Assembly (NCBI RefSeq): GCF_009754945.1
Contig: NZ_WPIN01000014.1
Coordinates: forward strand, 160,683-224,682
DNA from: Spirosoma arboris
GTDB taxonomy: Bacteria > Bacteroidota > Bacteroidia > Cytophagales > Spirosomataceae
DNA: 64,000 nucleotides
Direction of reading: 5' to 3'
Shown: in pieces, positions 18,880 to 29,700 of the stretch
Numbering within the stretch: the first letter of the stretch is position 1
How the letters are laid out: each line of letters opens with the position of its first letter
The notes under the pieces: generated by a model
What the model was told of the DNA's origin: nothing
The model's input: only the letters and a program-made list of their open reading frames with translations
Database searches by the model: none
Program-made: the position numbers and the translations under genes

Positions 18880-20418
18880 TCAAAATTTTAAAGCTTTATT
18901 GGTATCCCGCTCACTCTGCGGAATCGGGAAATAACGGTTGGCGTCATAGGTAAACGATGGCTTATCACGGAGTGCATTTTGCGCGTAATCTTTTCCCCAG
19001 CGCATTAGATCGAAGAAACGGTGAAATTCCTGACCCAGCTCAACCCGCCGTTCGTGGTAGATCGCATCGCGAAGGCTCGATTGGCTCGTGTTTGTTACGT
19101 CGGGTAGCAACCCTGCGGGTACGGTTGCTACAACTGTTCCAGAACCTGGTGTGCCTGATATGGGCGCACTCAGGGTCGGATCATTGAGGTAGCTTTCCCG
19201 CGCCCGCTTCCTCACCTGATTGAGTAGGGGCAGCGCTTCGGCCGAACGACCTAACTCATTGAGTGCTTCGGCCTGCCATAATAATACGTCCGCATAGCGA
19301 ATCGCTACGTAGTTCAGATTACCATCGCCTTTTGTGCTGGCTGGAATTTCGGACAATGGTTGCTCATGCTTTTTGGTCAGATAACCCGTTGGGGACCAGG
19401 CTGGATCAAACGACTGGCCGTTAACCCAATTCTTGCCCGACCGCCCAACCGTATAATCGAGTCGGGGATCAACAACGCCCGCACTCGTTTTCTCAAACTC
19501 GTTGACAAAACCGACCGTTGGGGCGTTGAAAAAATAGCCGTTTTCGTTCGCACGGGGAGCAAACCATTGATTCAGTCGATTGCCGGTAAAGGGGACCTGA
19601 CCCGTTAAATGCTGTACGGCGAAAACGGTTTCGGTGCTGTTCTTATGAGCCTGATCGAAATTCTGGGAGAACACCGGCAACAGCGAGTAGTTGCCAATAG
19701 CTTGTACCTGTGCGGCCGTTGTGGCGGCCAGTTGCCATTTTTTCTCGTACAGATACGCTTTCGCTAATAAGGCGGTAGCTGCTCCCTTCGTTGCCCGGCC
19801 TACATCCGATCCCGTATAGGCTGAAGGTAGATTTTTGATGGCTTCCTGCAAATCTGGCTCAATCGCCTGTTCATAAATCGTTGCTACCGGCGACTGCGTA
19901 ATCTGGAGTTGATCGGCGTTTTTTGGCTCCAGCAACAGGGGTATAGGGCCATAAATGTTTACTAAATAGAAATAATACAAGGCCCGTAAGAACCGGGCTT
20001 CACCCAAAATACGATTCTGCACGGTAGCGCTCATATTGATGGCAGGAACCCGTGCCAGAATCTGGTTGCACCGGTAAATGCCTTCGTACATTTCGCCCCA
20101 CTGCGACTCAACGGGTCCGTTGCTGGGATAAATCTGAAAATCGTCGATCAAACCAATATCTGCCTGATCGCCGGGGTCACCGCCCTTGGCCGCATCATCG
20201 GACGCTACGTCGCCAAAGACCCATAACCGGTTGCGGTCACTCGAAAACGTCAGGGGTGTATAAGCCGCATTGATGGCCAGAATTGCCTGCGCCTGAGTCT
20301 GATAGAAAGCCCCGTCAGAATAATTGCCGAGCAGTTGTTCGTCCAGGTAATTTTTACAGCCGCCCATGGTTAGAGCCAGCAGACAGGCACTAAGCAGTAA
20401 TACATAAATTCTTTTCAT
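18880..20418 (-). CDS. SusD/RagB family nutrient-binding outer-membrane lipoprotein
   Basis: 512 residues, lipobox MGGC. SusD hallmarks are EMYEGIYRCNQILARVPAI, ILGEARFLRALYYFYLVNIYG and the C-terminal HERRVELGQEFHRFFDLMRW. It caps the SusC barrel at the cell surface and captures the glycan. The gene starts 10 nt after the susC stop, the invariant susC-susD order. Confidence 0.97.
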   Translation of the reverse strand: MKRIYVLLLSACLLALTMGGCKNYLDEQLLGNYSDGAFYQTQAQAILAINAAYTPLTFSSDRNRLWVFGDVASDDAAKGGDPGDQADIGLIDDFQIYPSNGPVESQWGEMYEGIYRCNQILARVPAINMSATVQNRILGEARFLRALYYFYLVNIYGPIPLLLEPKNADQLQITQSPVATIYEQAIEPDLQEAIKNLPSAYTGSDVGRATKGAATALLAKAYLYEKKWQLAATTAAQVQAIGNYSLLPVFSQNFDQAHKNSTETVFAVQHLTGQVPFTGNRLNQWFAPRANENGYFFNAPTVGFVNEFEKTSAGVVDPRLDYTVGRSGKNWVNGQSFDPAWSPTGYLTKKHEQPLSEIPASTKGDGNLNYVAIRYADVLLWQAEALNELGRSAEALPLLNQVRKRARESYLNDPTLSAPISGTPGSGTVVATVPAGLLPDVTNTSQSSLRDAIYHERRVELGQEFHRFFDLMRWGKDYAQNALRDKPSFTYDANRYFPIPQSERDTNKALKF

Positions 20419-20428
20419 AACGTTACGT

Positions 20429-23400
20429 TCAAAAACTAATATTCAATCCCACAGTGTACGTCTTCGCACTCGGATAGGTCCCCCAGTCAATGCCGACCGC
20501 TACGTCGCCACGAAATTGTTCGTTATTGACGTTATCGCTCGTTTGTTGCTCAGGATCAAGGCCCGGATACTTGGTGAAGGTCAGCAGGTTTTGTCCCGCT
20601 ACGTAGATACGTACCGTCGATGAGCCGATCTTCTGACTGATCTTGGCGGGCAACGTATAACCGATCTGCAGGTTTTTTAGCCGTGTATACGCTCCATCTT
20701 CCAGAAAGCGCGTAGAGGGTTGCTTATTATTGGCCGCTCCTCGCCACGACACACGTGGCTGCGTATTGCTCGTACCTTCGCCGGTCCAATGCTGATCGAC
20801 TACGCGCTGTGTGACATTGAACGCCCGGTAGAACCCTTCAATATCGGTGGCCACCTGGTAGTAAATTTTATTGCCCGATACGCCCTGAAAAAACGCCGAC
20901 AGATCGAACCCTTTCCATTGCACATTCGCCGTAAAACCATACAGCAACGTTGGAATCGGGCTACCCACGTGCGACCGATCATTCTGATCAATAATACCAT
21001 CCCCATTTATATCGGCGAACTTTACGTCGCCCGGCTGGATGTTATTCCCCTGAAAGGCACTGGTGAATATTTGCTCTTTGTTCTGAAAAATTCCAGCTTG
21101 CGTTAGCAAATAAAATGACCCAATCGGGTACCCCGGCTCCGTTAACGTGGCGAAAACGCCGTTGTCAATTCGTCCACCTGGAATGGGGCGGCCATCGCTG
21201 AGCGAGGTTACTTTATTCCGTATGAATGACCCATTAGCGGTTAAGTCGAAACTTACCGGTCCAATTCGGTTCCGATACGTTAGATCAATTTCGAGACCTC
21301 TGTTTTCGACACGACCGGCATTCACATAGGGAACTCCCGACGTACCGCCCGAACGCGGTACAGGAATCGGCACCAACATATCCGACGTAGTCTTGATAAA
21401 ATAGTCGACATTCAACTGTAGTCTATTTTGAAAAAACGCAGCATCAAGGCCAATATCGGTTTGAGTCGAAGCTTCCCATTTCACCGTCGAATTGCCCCGA
21501 CTGGTGATCGCGTAGCCGTTATTTGTCTGCTGCGGACTCCCCAGAGGATAGTTGTAGCCACTCCCGACGATGGACGCGTAGGGGTAATTGCCAATATCCT
21601 GATTACCCAACTGCCCAATACTAGCCCGCACTTTCAACGCCGACACGATATTAGTTAATGGCTGAAAAAAGGCTTCCTGATCAATGTTCCAGCCAACTGA
21701 TCCCGAAAAGAACGTAGCGTAGCGATTCTGAGGTGAAAAGCGCGAAGATCCATCCCGCCGAACGTTGAGAGTTGCCAGGTATTTGTTCTGATAGGCGTAG
21801 TTGAGTCGGAAAAATTGTGAAAGCAGTTTCCAGCGCTGATCCCCTTCCGAAGCCGAACGACCCAGCGGATCGTTACCCCGACCCAGGTAGCGGAGGTTGG
21901 GGTCCTGGTCAATAAAATTCCGGTCAGAGCCAGTTAGGTCGCGGCCAATATTTTGAATGGCTTCCATCCCTAACAAGGCGGATATATCGTGTTTCGAGCC
22001 AAAGGTATGCGTGTAGTTCAGCGTGTTATTCCAGTTCAGATTCGTACTGGTACTGATGTGATCGCTCAATGTAGCGGGGCTATTGATCCGGCCATTGGTG
22101 CCCCAGTTTTCGTTATAAATTTTCTGATTGACGACGCTAATGTCCACGCCCCCATCTGAACGGAAACGCAAATCTTTCATAATCTGCCACTCGGCAAACA
22201 GGTTGCCAAAGACTCGGTATTGATTCTGCTTATTATCCTGCTTATTGGCCAGTCCGACTGGGTTATAACCGTCGCCGTAGAGGTCAGGGCGAGCGGGCAA
22301 ATCGGTATAATTTCCAGTCGAATCGTAGACAGAAACAGCAGGCGTATGAAATAGCGCGTACCGAACAATACTACCACCATTACCCCCATAACCATCACCT
22401 GAACTCCCCACGATGCTACGGTTCGAGTAGGTCATATTTATATTTGTCCCAATCTTCAGCTTGCCTTTAATATCGGTATCCAGACTCGTCCGTAGCGCGT
22501 AGCGTTTGTAACCTGAGTTTAGGATAATACCCTGCTGATCGAAGTAGTTGCCCGAAATCAGGTAGTGCGACCGGTCGGTGCCACCACTGATTGACAACTG
22601 GTAATTCTGAATGGGAGCCGTGCGAAAAATAGCGCGTTGCCAATCGGTATTCGGCAGTGAATTTGGATCCGCCGTTATGAGTTTTCGGAATAGTGTTGGG
22701 TCGCCGATGGTCGCATTATCGGCGTTAGCCGCTTCGTTATACATCTTTACGTAGTCGGCGGTGTTGGCCATTGGAATCAATCGCCCATGTTGCTGAACCC
22801 CTGTATAACTATTAAAGGAAATGCGCGGAGCCCCGGACTGGCCGCGCTTGGTCGTCACGACAACAACACCATTGGCCGACCGGGCGCCGTAGATCGCTGC
22901 CGACGATGCATCTTTCAGCACCGACATACTTTCAACATCGTTCGGATTCAGCAGGCTACCCGGATCTTTAGTCGGTACGCCGTCTATGACAAAAAGCGGA
23001 CTGTTATCATTGATTGTCCCAACGCCCCGGATACGTATCGACACCGCTTCGCCCGGTTGACCCGAAGACTGCGTTACCCGAACCCCAGCGGCTTTTCCCT
23101 GCAATGCCTGATCAATACCACCGACCGGCAACCGGCCAATATCTTTTGATGTAACAGTCGAAACAGCGCCAGTCAGGTCGGCTTTCTTTTGAGTTCCATA
23201 GCCAACGAAAACAACTTCATCGAGTGTTTTAGTATCCTCAAGCAGCATTACGTTCATGTCGGTTTGATTGCCGACTGTAACTTCCTGCGTAACGTAACCT
23301 ATATACGAAAATTGAAGAATGGCTCCCTGATCAGGGATAGTCAATTGAAATCGACCATTCGCATCGGTCGCAGTGCCCTTCGAGTCGCCTTTGATCAGTA

Positions 23401-23590
23401 CATTCACACCGGGTAGTGTCTGGTTCTTAGCGTCGACTACTCTACCTGTAACAGATCGATCAACTGAAAATCCGTTGTTAGGATGCCGTTTATTAGCTAG
23501 CGATGGTGTGACAAAACTAAGCAGGCTCAGAAGTAGTAGCGCGTAGCAATAATACCCCCTGACATGTAGAAATGTAAAGGTGTGATTCAT
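20429..23590 (-). CDS. SusC/RagA family TonB-dependent transporter
   Basis: 1053 residues from ATG 23590; the longer TTG start (23614) would only add eight residues before the signal peptide. The signal peptide ends near TPSLA. A CarboxypepD_reg-like domain follows (VTGRVVDAKNQTLPGVNVLI), then the plug (DEVVFVGYGTQKKADLTGAV; SVLKDASSAAIYGARSANGV) and a 22-strand barrel ending in GLNISF with the terminal aromatic residue needed for BAM insertion. It imports glycan-derived oligosaccharides across the outer membrane, energised by TonB. It heads the eight-gene minus-strand locus; no adjacent sigma/anti-sigma pair or hybrid sensor was found, so regulation is not local. Confidence 0.97.
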   Translation of the reverse strand: MNHTFTFLHVRGYYCYALLLLSLLSFVTPSLANKRHPNNGFSVDRSVTGRVVDAKNQTLPGVNVLIKGDSKGTATDANGRFQLTIPDQGAILQFSYIGYVTQEVTVGNQTDMNVMLLEDTKTLDEVVFVGYGTQKKADLTGAVSTVTSKDIGRLPVGGIDQALQGKAAGVRVTQSSGQPGEAVSIRIRGVGTINDNSPLFVIDGVPTKDPGSLLNPNDVESMSVLKDASSAAIYGARSANGVVVVTTKRGQSGAPRISFNSYTGVQQHGRLIPMANTADYVKMYNEAANADNATIGDPTLFRKLITADPNSLPNTDWQRAIFRTAPIQNYQLSISGGTDRSHYLISGNYFDQQGIILNSGYKRYALRTSLDTDIKGKLKIGTNINMTYSNRSIVGSSGDGYGGNGGSIVRYALFHTPAVSVYDSTGNYTDLPARPDLYGDGYNPVGLANKQDNKQNQYRVFGNLFAEWQIMKDLRFRSDGGVDISVVNQKIYNENWGTNGRINSPATLSDHISTSTNLNWNNTLNYTHTFGSKHDISALLGMEAIQNIGRDLTGSDRNFIDQDPNLRYLGRGNDPLGRSASEGDQRWKLLSQFFRLNYAYQNKYLATLNVRRDGSSRFSPQNRYATFFSGSVGWNIDQEAFFQPLTNIVSALKVRASIGQLGNQDIGNYPYASIVGSGYNYPLGSPQQTNNGYAITSRGNSTVKWEASTQTDIGLDAAFFQNRLQLNVDYFIKTTSDMLVPIPVPRSGGTSGVPYVNAGRVENRGLEIDLTYRNRIGPVSFDLTANGSFIRNKVTSLSDGRPIPGGRIDNGVFATLTEPGYPIGSFYLLTQAGIFQNKEQIFTSAFQGNNIQPGDVKFADINGDGIIDQNDRSHVGSPIPTLLYGFTANVQWKGFDLSAFFQGVSGNKIYYQVATDIEGFYRAFNVTQRVVDQHWTGEGTSNTQPRVSWRGAANNKQPSTRFLEDGAYTRLKNLQIGYTLPAKISQKIGSSTVRIYVAGQNLLTFTKYPGLDPEQQTSDNVNNEQFRGDVAVGIDWGTYPSAKTYTVGLNISF

Positions 23591-24155
23591 AAAAAATACG
23601 TTGAGTTGATCCAAAAAATTACTTTAGGTCACATTTAGTAATTTTTCGGCAAATACTACTTTTATTTCACTCAATAATACAAAAAATAACGATCAATAGT
23701 GAATAGTGTTTGCTGAAACGAAGCATTTATGACCTAATGGACTTATTTTCTTTTATACGGCCTGATTTAGGGGCAGCCAGCGTATTCTGGCGTCGTATTG
23801 GTCTGAAGAGGAACTGATGGCTGCTTACACTGATCAAGCGAAATGATCAGCAACATCCCAATAAAGAGACGAGAAGAATACTTAATAGATATGTTTTTAT
23901 TTGTTACACACTTTTAATTATTGCAGCTAATTGAGCCGTATTTTTGAGTGACAATATGGTGAATACCTAGTTGAGACCTTAATCATAATCACCAAATGAG
24001 CAATCAAAAGCAGGCACGATAAGTCCACCACTTACTGAGATCTTGTAGTGCCGAAAAACCTAATGATTTGCTGCTTTTCATCCTTATTTGTATCTTTTTG
24101 AAGGTTCTTCAGTGTAAGTATCTGTAAAATAGATACTTACACCTGATCTTTAGTT
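23591..24155. other. Divergent promoter region of susC and DUF2461 gene
   Basis: An AT-rich 565-bp region without a supported gene. A perfect 12-bp dyad GTGTAAGTATCT / AGATACTTACAC (24112-24123, 24131-24142) lies 13 nt before the DUF2461 ATG and may be an operator or a leader hairpin. A dyad CTGATCA / TGATCAG lies near 23840. No clear TTTG / TAnnTTTG promoter was found for susC. Confidence 0.5.
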
Positions 24156-24866
24156 ATGACAACAAAAACTGCCTCAAAAGCTGTCTTTACAGCCCCTACG
24201 CTGGAGTTCATGCGCGAACTCGTTCAAAATAATAACCGGGAATGGTTTCATGCTAATCGGGCTCGCTATGATGCTGCTAAAGCCGAACTCTGTGGTGTAG
24301 TCGAGCGAGTGCTGGCGGGACTAAGCCCTTTTGAACCGCTAGCCAACACCACTGTAAAAGACTGTATTTTTCGCATCAACCGCGACATTCGTTTCTCGAA
24401 AGACAAAGCCCCTTATAAATCGAATCTGGCATTTGCCATTGGCCCCGGTGGCCGGCATTCGGGACGTATTGATTACTATATACATATTCAGCCCGATAAT
24501 CAATCATTTCTAGGCGCTGGCATGTGGCAGCCAACTCCGGCTAACCTTGCTAAATTTCGGCAGGAGGTAGACTATAATGTCCAGGAACTGAAAGACATTA
24601 TTGAAGCCGAGGAGTTTAAAATCTATTTCCCGGAAGCTCACGGCGAGACACTAAAAGTGATGCCCAAAGGCTACCCTGCCGACCATCCTGAAATTGACTT
24701 ACTGCGCCGAAAGGAATTATTCTTTATGCATCGTTTTACCGATAAAGAGGTCTTGAAGCCCAACTTCGCTGACGAAATCGTGCGCGGTAGCCGCATTATC
24801 AAACCCTACTGCGATTTATTGAATTATCTATTCTACGACGAGAAGGAAGAGCAGGTGACGTTGTAG
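24156..24866 (+). CDS. DUF2461 domain-containing protein
   Basis: 236 residues, full length for the family (TIGR02453). Recognisable motifs are FMRELVQNNNREWFHANRA, the conserved IFRINRDIRFSKDKAPYKSN and a C-terminal MHRFTDKEVL. The function of the family is not established. It is a single gene with a 12-bp dyad just upstream of its start. Confidence 0.92.
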   Translation: MTTKTASKAVFTAPTLEFMRELVQNNNREWFHANRARYDAAKAELCGVVERVLAGLSPFEPLANTTVKDCIFRINRDIRFSKDKAPYKSNLAFAIGPGGRHSGRIDYYIHIQPDNQSFLGAGMWQPTPANLAKFRQEVDYNVQELKDIIEAEEFKIYFPEAHGETLKVMPKGYPADHPEIDLLRRKELFFMHRFTDKEVLKPNFADEIVRGSRIIKPYCDLLNYLFYDEKEEQVTL

Positions 24867-24897
24867 AGAAGTTGTGAATGTAGACTTGGCCAAGGCT

Positions 24898-25101
24898 TCA
24901 CTGAATAGATATTCCCGAAAGTTCGTATTGGCACCCTTCGCCCAGATTTCGCCGTAATACTTCCTCTGCGACAGGGCTAAGCAGTACTGCTGCTTCCTGT
25001 TCAGTTGGCCTGGCTTCGGTTTCAACGGTCGTTGATATATAAGTACTTACACGGACATCATGGCATAGCATGTAAGCACTTAGTTTGTATGTGTTATTCA
25101 T
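24898..25101 (-). CDS. Possible small hypothetical protein
   Basis: A 67-codon frame starting MNNTYKLSAYMLCHDVRV and containing LSPVAEEVLRRNLGEG. The composition looks protein-like and the frame occupies the gap between DUF2461 and gltD without overlap, but no family is recognised and no promoter or ribosome site is clear. It could equally be a chance frame. Confidence 0.35.
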   Translation of the reverse strand: MNNTYKLSAYMLCHDVRVSTYISTTVETEARPTEQEAAVLLSPVAEEVLRRNLGEGCQYELSGISIQ

Positions 25102-25166
25102 GTTGCCGTTAATCTAAACGTGCATAAAGAACCCAAATACAGCTATTTTTAACTACATAAAAAATA

Positions 25167-25202
25167 AAAAGCCTACCGCTTGAGTAAACGGTAGGCTTTT
25201 TT
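25167..25202. terminator. Bidirectional terminator downstream of gltD
   Basis: A perfect 12-bp stem AAAAGCCTACCG (25167-25178) with CGGTAGGCTTTT (25189-25200) carries A- and T-runs on both sides. It lies 16 nt after the gltD stop on the minus strand and can also stop plus-strand transcripts from the DUF2461 side. Confidence 0.85.
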
Positions 25203-25218
25203 AATAAAAGTTCAGCTA

Positions 25219-26709
25219 CTATTCGACGGCAATCATCGACACCGCTTTCGCTTCGAGCATACTTTCGCCCATCAGGTAGATATCAGCAGCGCGGGCGGCC
25301 TCACGACCTTCCGAAATTGCCCAAACCACCAGCGATTGACCCCGGCGCATATCGCCAGCAGCAAATACTTTAGGATTTGTGGTTGTCTGGTAATTCGATG
25401 CTTTTATGTTGCCACGTTCGTCGTACTCAACGCCGAGATCGTCTAACAAACCATTATGTTGCGGGTGGAGGAAGCCAGCAGCCAGCAGCGCCAGTTCGCA
25501 GGGAACGTCACGCTCGGAACCGGGTAGTTCAACCATCTGCATGCGACCGTTTTCGTTTTTCCAGGTCAGATCAACAATACGGAGCGCTTTTAGATTGCCA
25601 TTTTCATCACCAATGAATTCTTTGGTATTGATGGACCAGTGCCGGTCGCAACCTTCCTCATGTGAGGTGCTGGTGCGAAGCATCATGGGCCAGTTAGGCC
25701 AGGGTGTATTTTCTGCCCGGTCTTTGGGCGGCATCGGCATTAGCTCAATTTGTGTCACGCTGGTAGCGCCGTGTCGGTTCGAGGTACCAACGCAGTCGGA
25801 ACCCGTATCACCACCACCAATGACCACTACATTTTTACCCGTTGCCAACAGTTCGCCATCGGCGTATACCTCACCGCGATGATCGACCTTAACGGGCAAA
25901 TTAGCATTACGCTTATTTTGCTGGCTCAGGAATTCCATAGCTGGGTAAACCCCCTTGAGGTCACGACCTGGAATGGGTAGATCGCGCGGAACGGTTGAAC
26001 CACCCGTGAGCATCACTAGATCGAAGTCATTCAATAAGTCTTTCGCCTTCAGGTCAACGCCGACATTAACGCCCGTTTTGAAGGTAATACCTTCGGCTTC
26101 CATGACGGCTAGTCGACGATCGATAGTCCATTTTTCAAGTTTGAAATCGGGGATGCCGTAACGGAGTAAGCCGCCAATCTGATCGGCCCGTTCGAATAGA
26201 GTAACCGTATGACCCGCCTTGTTCAACTGAGCTGCAGCGGCTAGTCCTGCTGGACCAGAACCTACAACGGCTACCTGTTTCCCTGTACGCTCTTTTGGTA
26301 CTTTAGGTGTAACGTAGCCATGTTCAAATGCAGCTTCAGCAATTGATTTTTCAATGAATTCAATGGCAACGGGCGGTTTATTGATGCCCAGCACGCACGA
26401 TGCTTCGCAGGGGGCAGGGCAAATGCGACCTGTAAACTCCGGGAAGTTATTGGTCGAACTCAGAATCTCATAGGCGTAGGCCCAGTTCTGTTCATAAACC
26501 GCATCGTTGAACTCAGGAATGATGTTTCCGAGTGGGCAGCCGCTATGGCAAAATGGTGTACCACAGTCCATACAACGGGCTGCCTGCCGCTGAGAGTCCT
26601 GCTCCGAATGCGGCATTTCAATTTCCTTATAATCGTGAACTCGCTGCTGTGGATCGCGCTTTTTGGGGAGCTCACGCGTAAATTCTAAAAATCCGGTAGG
26701 TTTTCCCAT
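25219..26709 (-). CDS. gltD: Glutamate synthase small (beta) subunit
   Basis: 496 residues. N-terminal iron-sulfur cysteine cluster CMDCGTPFCHSGCPLGN, FAD-binding VVGSGPAGLAAAAQL and NADPH-binding VIGGGDTGSDCVGTS are all present. The subunit passes electrons from NADPH through FAD and Fe-S centres to the large subunit, which makes glutamate from glutamine and 2-oxoglutarate. It is co-transcribed with gltB; its ATG is 6 nt after the gltB stop. Confidence 0.97.
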   Translation of the reverse strand: MGKPTGFLEFTRELPKKRDPQQRVHDYKEIEMPHSEQDSQRQAARCMDCGTPFCHSGCPLGNIIPEFNDAVYEQNWAYAYEILSSTNNFPEFTGRICPAPCEASCVLGINKPPVAIEFIEKSIAEAAFEHGYVTPKVPKERTGKQVAVVGSGPAGLAAAAQLNKAGHTVTLFERADQIGGLLRYGIPDFKLEKWTIDRRLAVMEAEGITFKTGVNVGVDLKAKDLLNDFDLVMLTGGSTVPRDLPIPGRDLKGVYPAMEFLSQQNKRNANLPVKVDHRGEVYADGELLATGKNVVVIGGGDTGSDCVGTSNRHGATSVTQIELMPMPPKDRAENTPWPNWPMMLRTSTSHEEGCDRHWSINTKEFIGDENGNLKALRIVDLTWKNENGRMQMVELPGSERDVPCELALLAAGFLHPQHNGLLDDLGVEYDERGNIKASNYQTTTNPKVFAAGDMRRGQSLVVWAISEGREAARAADIYLMGESMLEAKAVSMIAVE

Positions 26710-26715
26710 AGTTTT

Positions 26716-29700
26716 TTATCCCTGTGTCACATCTACGGTTATGTCCTGATAAACAATGTTCTTATCGCGAATCTGATCGGCAAGTGAGATGCCACGACCG
26801 GCTAGTGCCTGACGGAAATCGCTTGGCATTACCTTCACAAACTTACCAAGCTGGTTGTCCCAATCCTGAATCAGGGCCAGAGCAACGTTACTGGTTGTGT
26901 ATTGGAAGTGCTTTTCAATATACTCGCGAATAATACCCTGATCTTCCTCAGTCAGACCTTCTAAGCTCACCATTTCAGGGTTTACTTTAGACGCAAACGT
27001 TCCATCCTGATCGTAGACATAAGCGACACCGCCCGACATCCCGGCTGCAAAGTTTTTGCCTGTTTGTCCCAGAATGACCACCAGGCCACCAGTCATATAT
27101 TCCAGACCGTGATCGCCTACGCCTTCAACGACGACTTTAGCGCCTGAGTTACGAACGCAGAACCGTTCGCCAGCCATGCCCCGAATAAAGGCTTCGCCTG
27201 AAGTAGCACCGTAGAATGATACGTTACCAACGATGCTGTTTTCATCTGGCTTGAACTGGGCTGTGCGGTCAGGGTACACAATCAGTTGTGCTCCGCAAAG
27301 ACCTTTGCCGAAGTAGTCATTGGCATCGCCTTCAAGCTCAAGTTTGATACCGCTCGTGCTGAACGCACCAAAACTCTGACCCGCTGTACCGCGTAGCTTA
27401 ACATGTATAGTACTATCAGGCAGACCGGGACCACCGTATACTTTCGAGATTTCGTTGGACAACATTGTACCGATACTTCGGTCGATATTCTGCACCGTAA
27501 ATTCTCCGTAAACTGATTCAGTAGCGCCGTCCAGAGCAGGTTGGGCTAACTCGATCAACTTACGATCGAGGACCTCGTCCAGATGGTGATTTTGCTCTTC
27601 CTGTTTGTACAGAGCAACGTCAAGATTCGTTGGCTCTTTGTAAATCAGTGCGTCGAGGTTGATTTTTTTGTATTTCCAGTGCGCCAGATTCTCGCGGAGT
27701 TCAAGCATTTGGGCCTGTCCAACCATTTCGTTGATGGTACGGAAGCCCAGTTCGGCCATGATCTCACGCAATTCCATCGCCAGGAAGGTAAACATATTCA
27801 CCACGTGCTCAGGCTTACCAGTGAATAGCGCGCGGAGTTCCTTATTCTGAGTGGCCACACCTACAGGGCAGGTATTCAGATGACACTTCCGCATCATGAT
27901 ACAGCCTGTAGCAACCAGTGCCGCCGTAGCCACACCGAATTCTTCGGCTCCGAGCAAGGCGGCAATAGCTAAGTCACGACCCGTACGCATCTGTCCATCG
28001 GCTTGCACCGTTACACGACCGCGCAGTTTGTTTTTAACCAATGTCTGATGCGCTTCGGCCAGACCCAATTCCCAGGGTAGACCCGCGTGGCGAATCGACG
28101 AGAGGGGAGATGCGCCTGTCCCGCCATCGTGTCCCGAAATCAGGATATGGTCGGCGTGGGCTTTAGCAACCCCAGTGGCAATTGTACCGACACCTGCTTC
28201 TGACACGAGCTTAACACTGATTCGGGCAGCCCGGTTGGCGTTTTTAAGATCGGAAATAAGTTGCGCTAAATCCTCAATCGAGTAGATGTCGTGGTGGGGA
28301 GGGGGCGAAATTAGACCAACACCGGGTGTTGAGTGACGTGTTCGGCCAATCCAGTCATCGACTTTGAAACCGGGCAACTGACCACCTTCACCGGGTTTAG
28401 CACCCTGTGCCATCTTAATTTGCAGTTCGCGGGCGTTGGTCAGGTAGTAGCTTGTTACACCGAAACGACCCGATGCTACTTGCTTAATGCTGGAATTCAT
28501 GCTGTCGCCGTTTTCAAGCGGAGTATAGCGGAGTTCGTCTTCACCACCTTCGCCCGAATTGCTTTTTCCGCCGATGCGATTCATGGCAATCGCCAGCGTT
28601 GTGTGGGCTTCCCAGGAGATTGACCCAAATGACATCGCACCTGTAGCAAAACGTTTGAAGATGGCTTCAATAGGCTCAACCTCATCGAGAGGTACTGATG
28701 CACCTTTCTTAAACTTCAACAAACCGCGCAGCGTAATTGCTTTTTGCGTCTGATCGTCAATGAGTTTGGAATATTTCTTGAAGAGCGAATAGTCGTTCTT
28801 CTTCGTAGACTGTTGTAATAGGTGAATTGTATCGGGATTGAAAATATGCTTTTCACCCCGCTGTTTCCACTGATATATACCGCCAACCTCCAGGCGAGAA
28901 ATTGACACCGACATATCGGGGAAGGCAACTGCATGACGAACCAGAATTTCCTTCGCTATTTCGTCCAGTCCCATGCCGCCAATGCGCGATACAGTTCCCG
29001 TGAAATATCGGCTCACAACGTCCTGGTTTAGACCAAGACATTCGAAGATCATGGCACCCTGATAGGATTGCAGGGTTGAGATACCCATCTTCGAGAAGAT
29101 TTTGAGCAACTCACCATTAACCGCCTTCACGTAGTTCTTAAACAGCTTGTCGAGATCGTAATCAACTGCCAGCAAGCCTTTTGCTTTCATGTTGGCAATC
29201 GTCTCGAACGCCATGTATGGGTTCACACCCGAAGCACCATAACCGATGAGAGTAGCCACGTGGTGAGTTTCCCAAACATCGCCCGCTTCGACCACAAGTC
29301 CGACTTTTCCGCGCAATCCCTGACGAATCAGGTAATGGTGAATAGCCGATGTTGCCAGCAGCGACGGAATAGGGGCGTGGCTCGAATCAATCGCCCGATC
29401 AGACAGTACCAGAATCGAGTAGCCGTCCTGAATGGCATCTTCGGCGTAGCGGCAAATGCGGTCAAGAGCACGTTCGAGCGAACGACCTTCGCCATCAGCT
29501 GTAAACAGACAGTTGATCGTTTTAGCCTGGAAATTAGGCTTGTCGATGAACCGAAGCTTATCAAATTCCTTAGTTGTGAGTACGGGTTGATCTAATTCTA
29601 CCTGACGGCAATGGACCGGCGATTCACTCAACAGGTTATACGTTGCGCCTACAAACGAGATTAGCGACATGATAGATCGCTCCCGGATCGAGTCAATCGG

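Noticed and set aside
23740..23850. Possible transposase-like fragment upstream of susC
   Set aside because: A short frame (ending YTDQAK) has no recognisable family, and no terminal repeats or target duplication were found.
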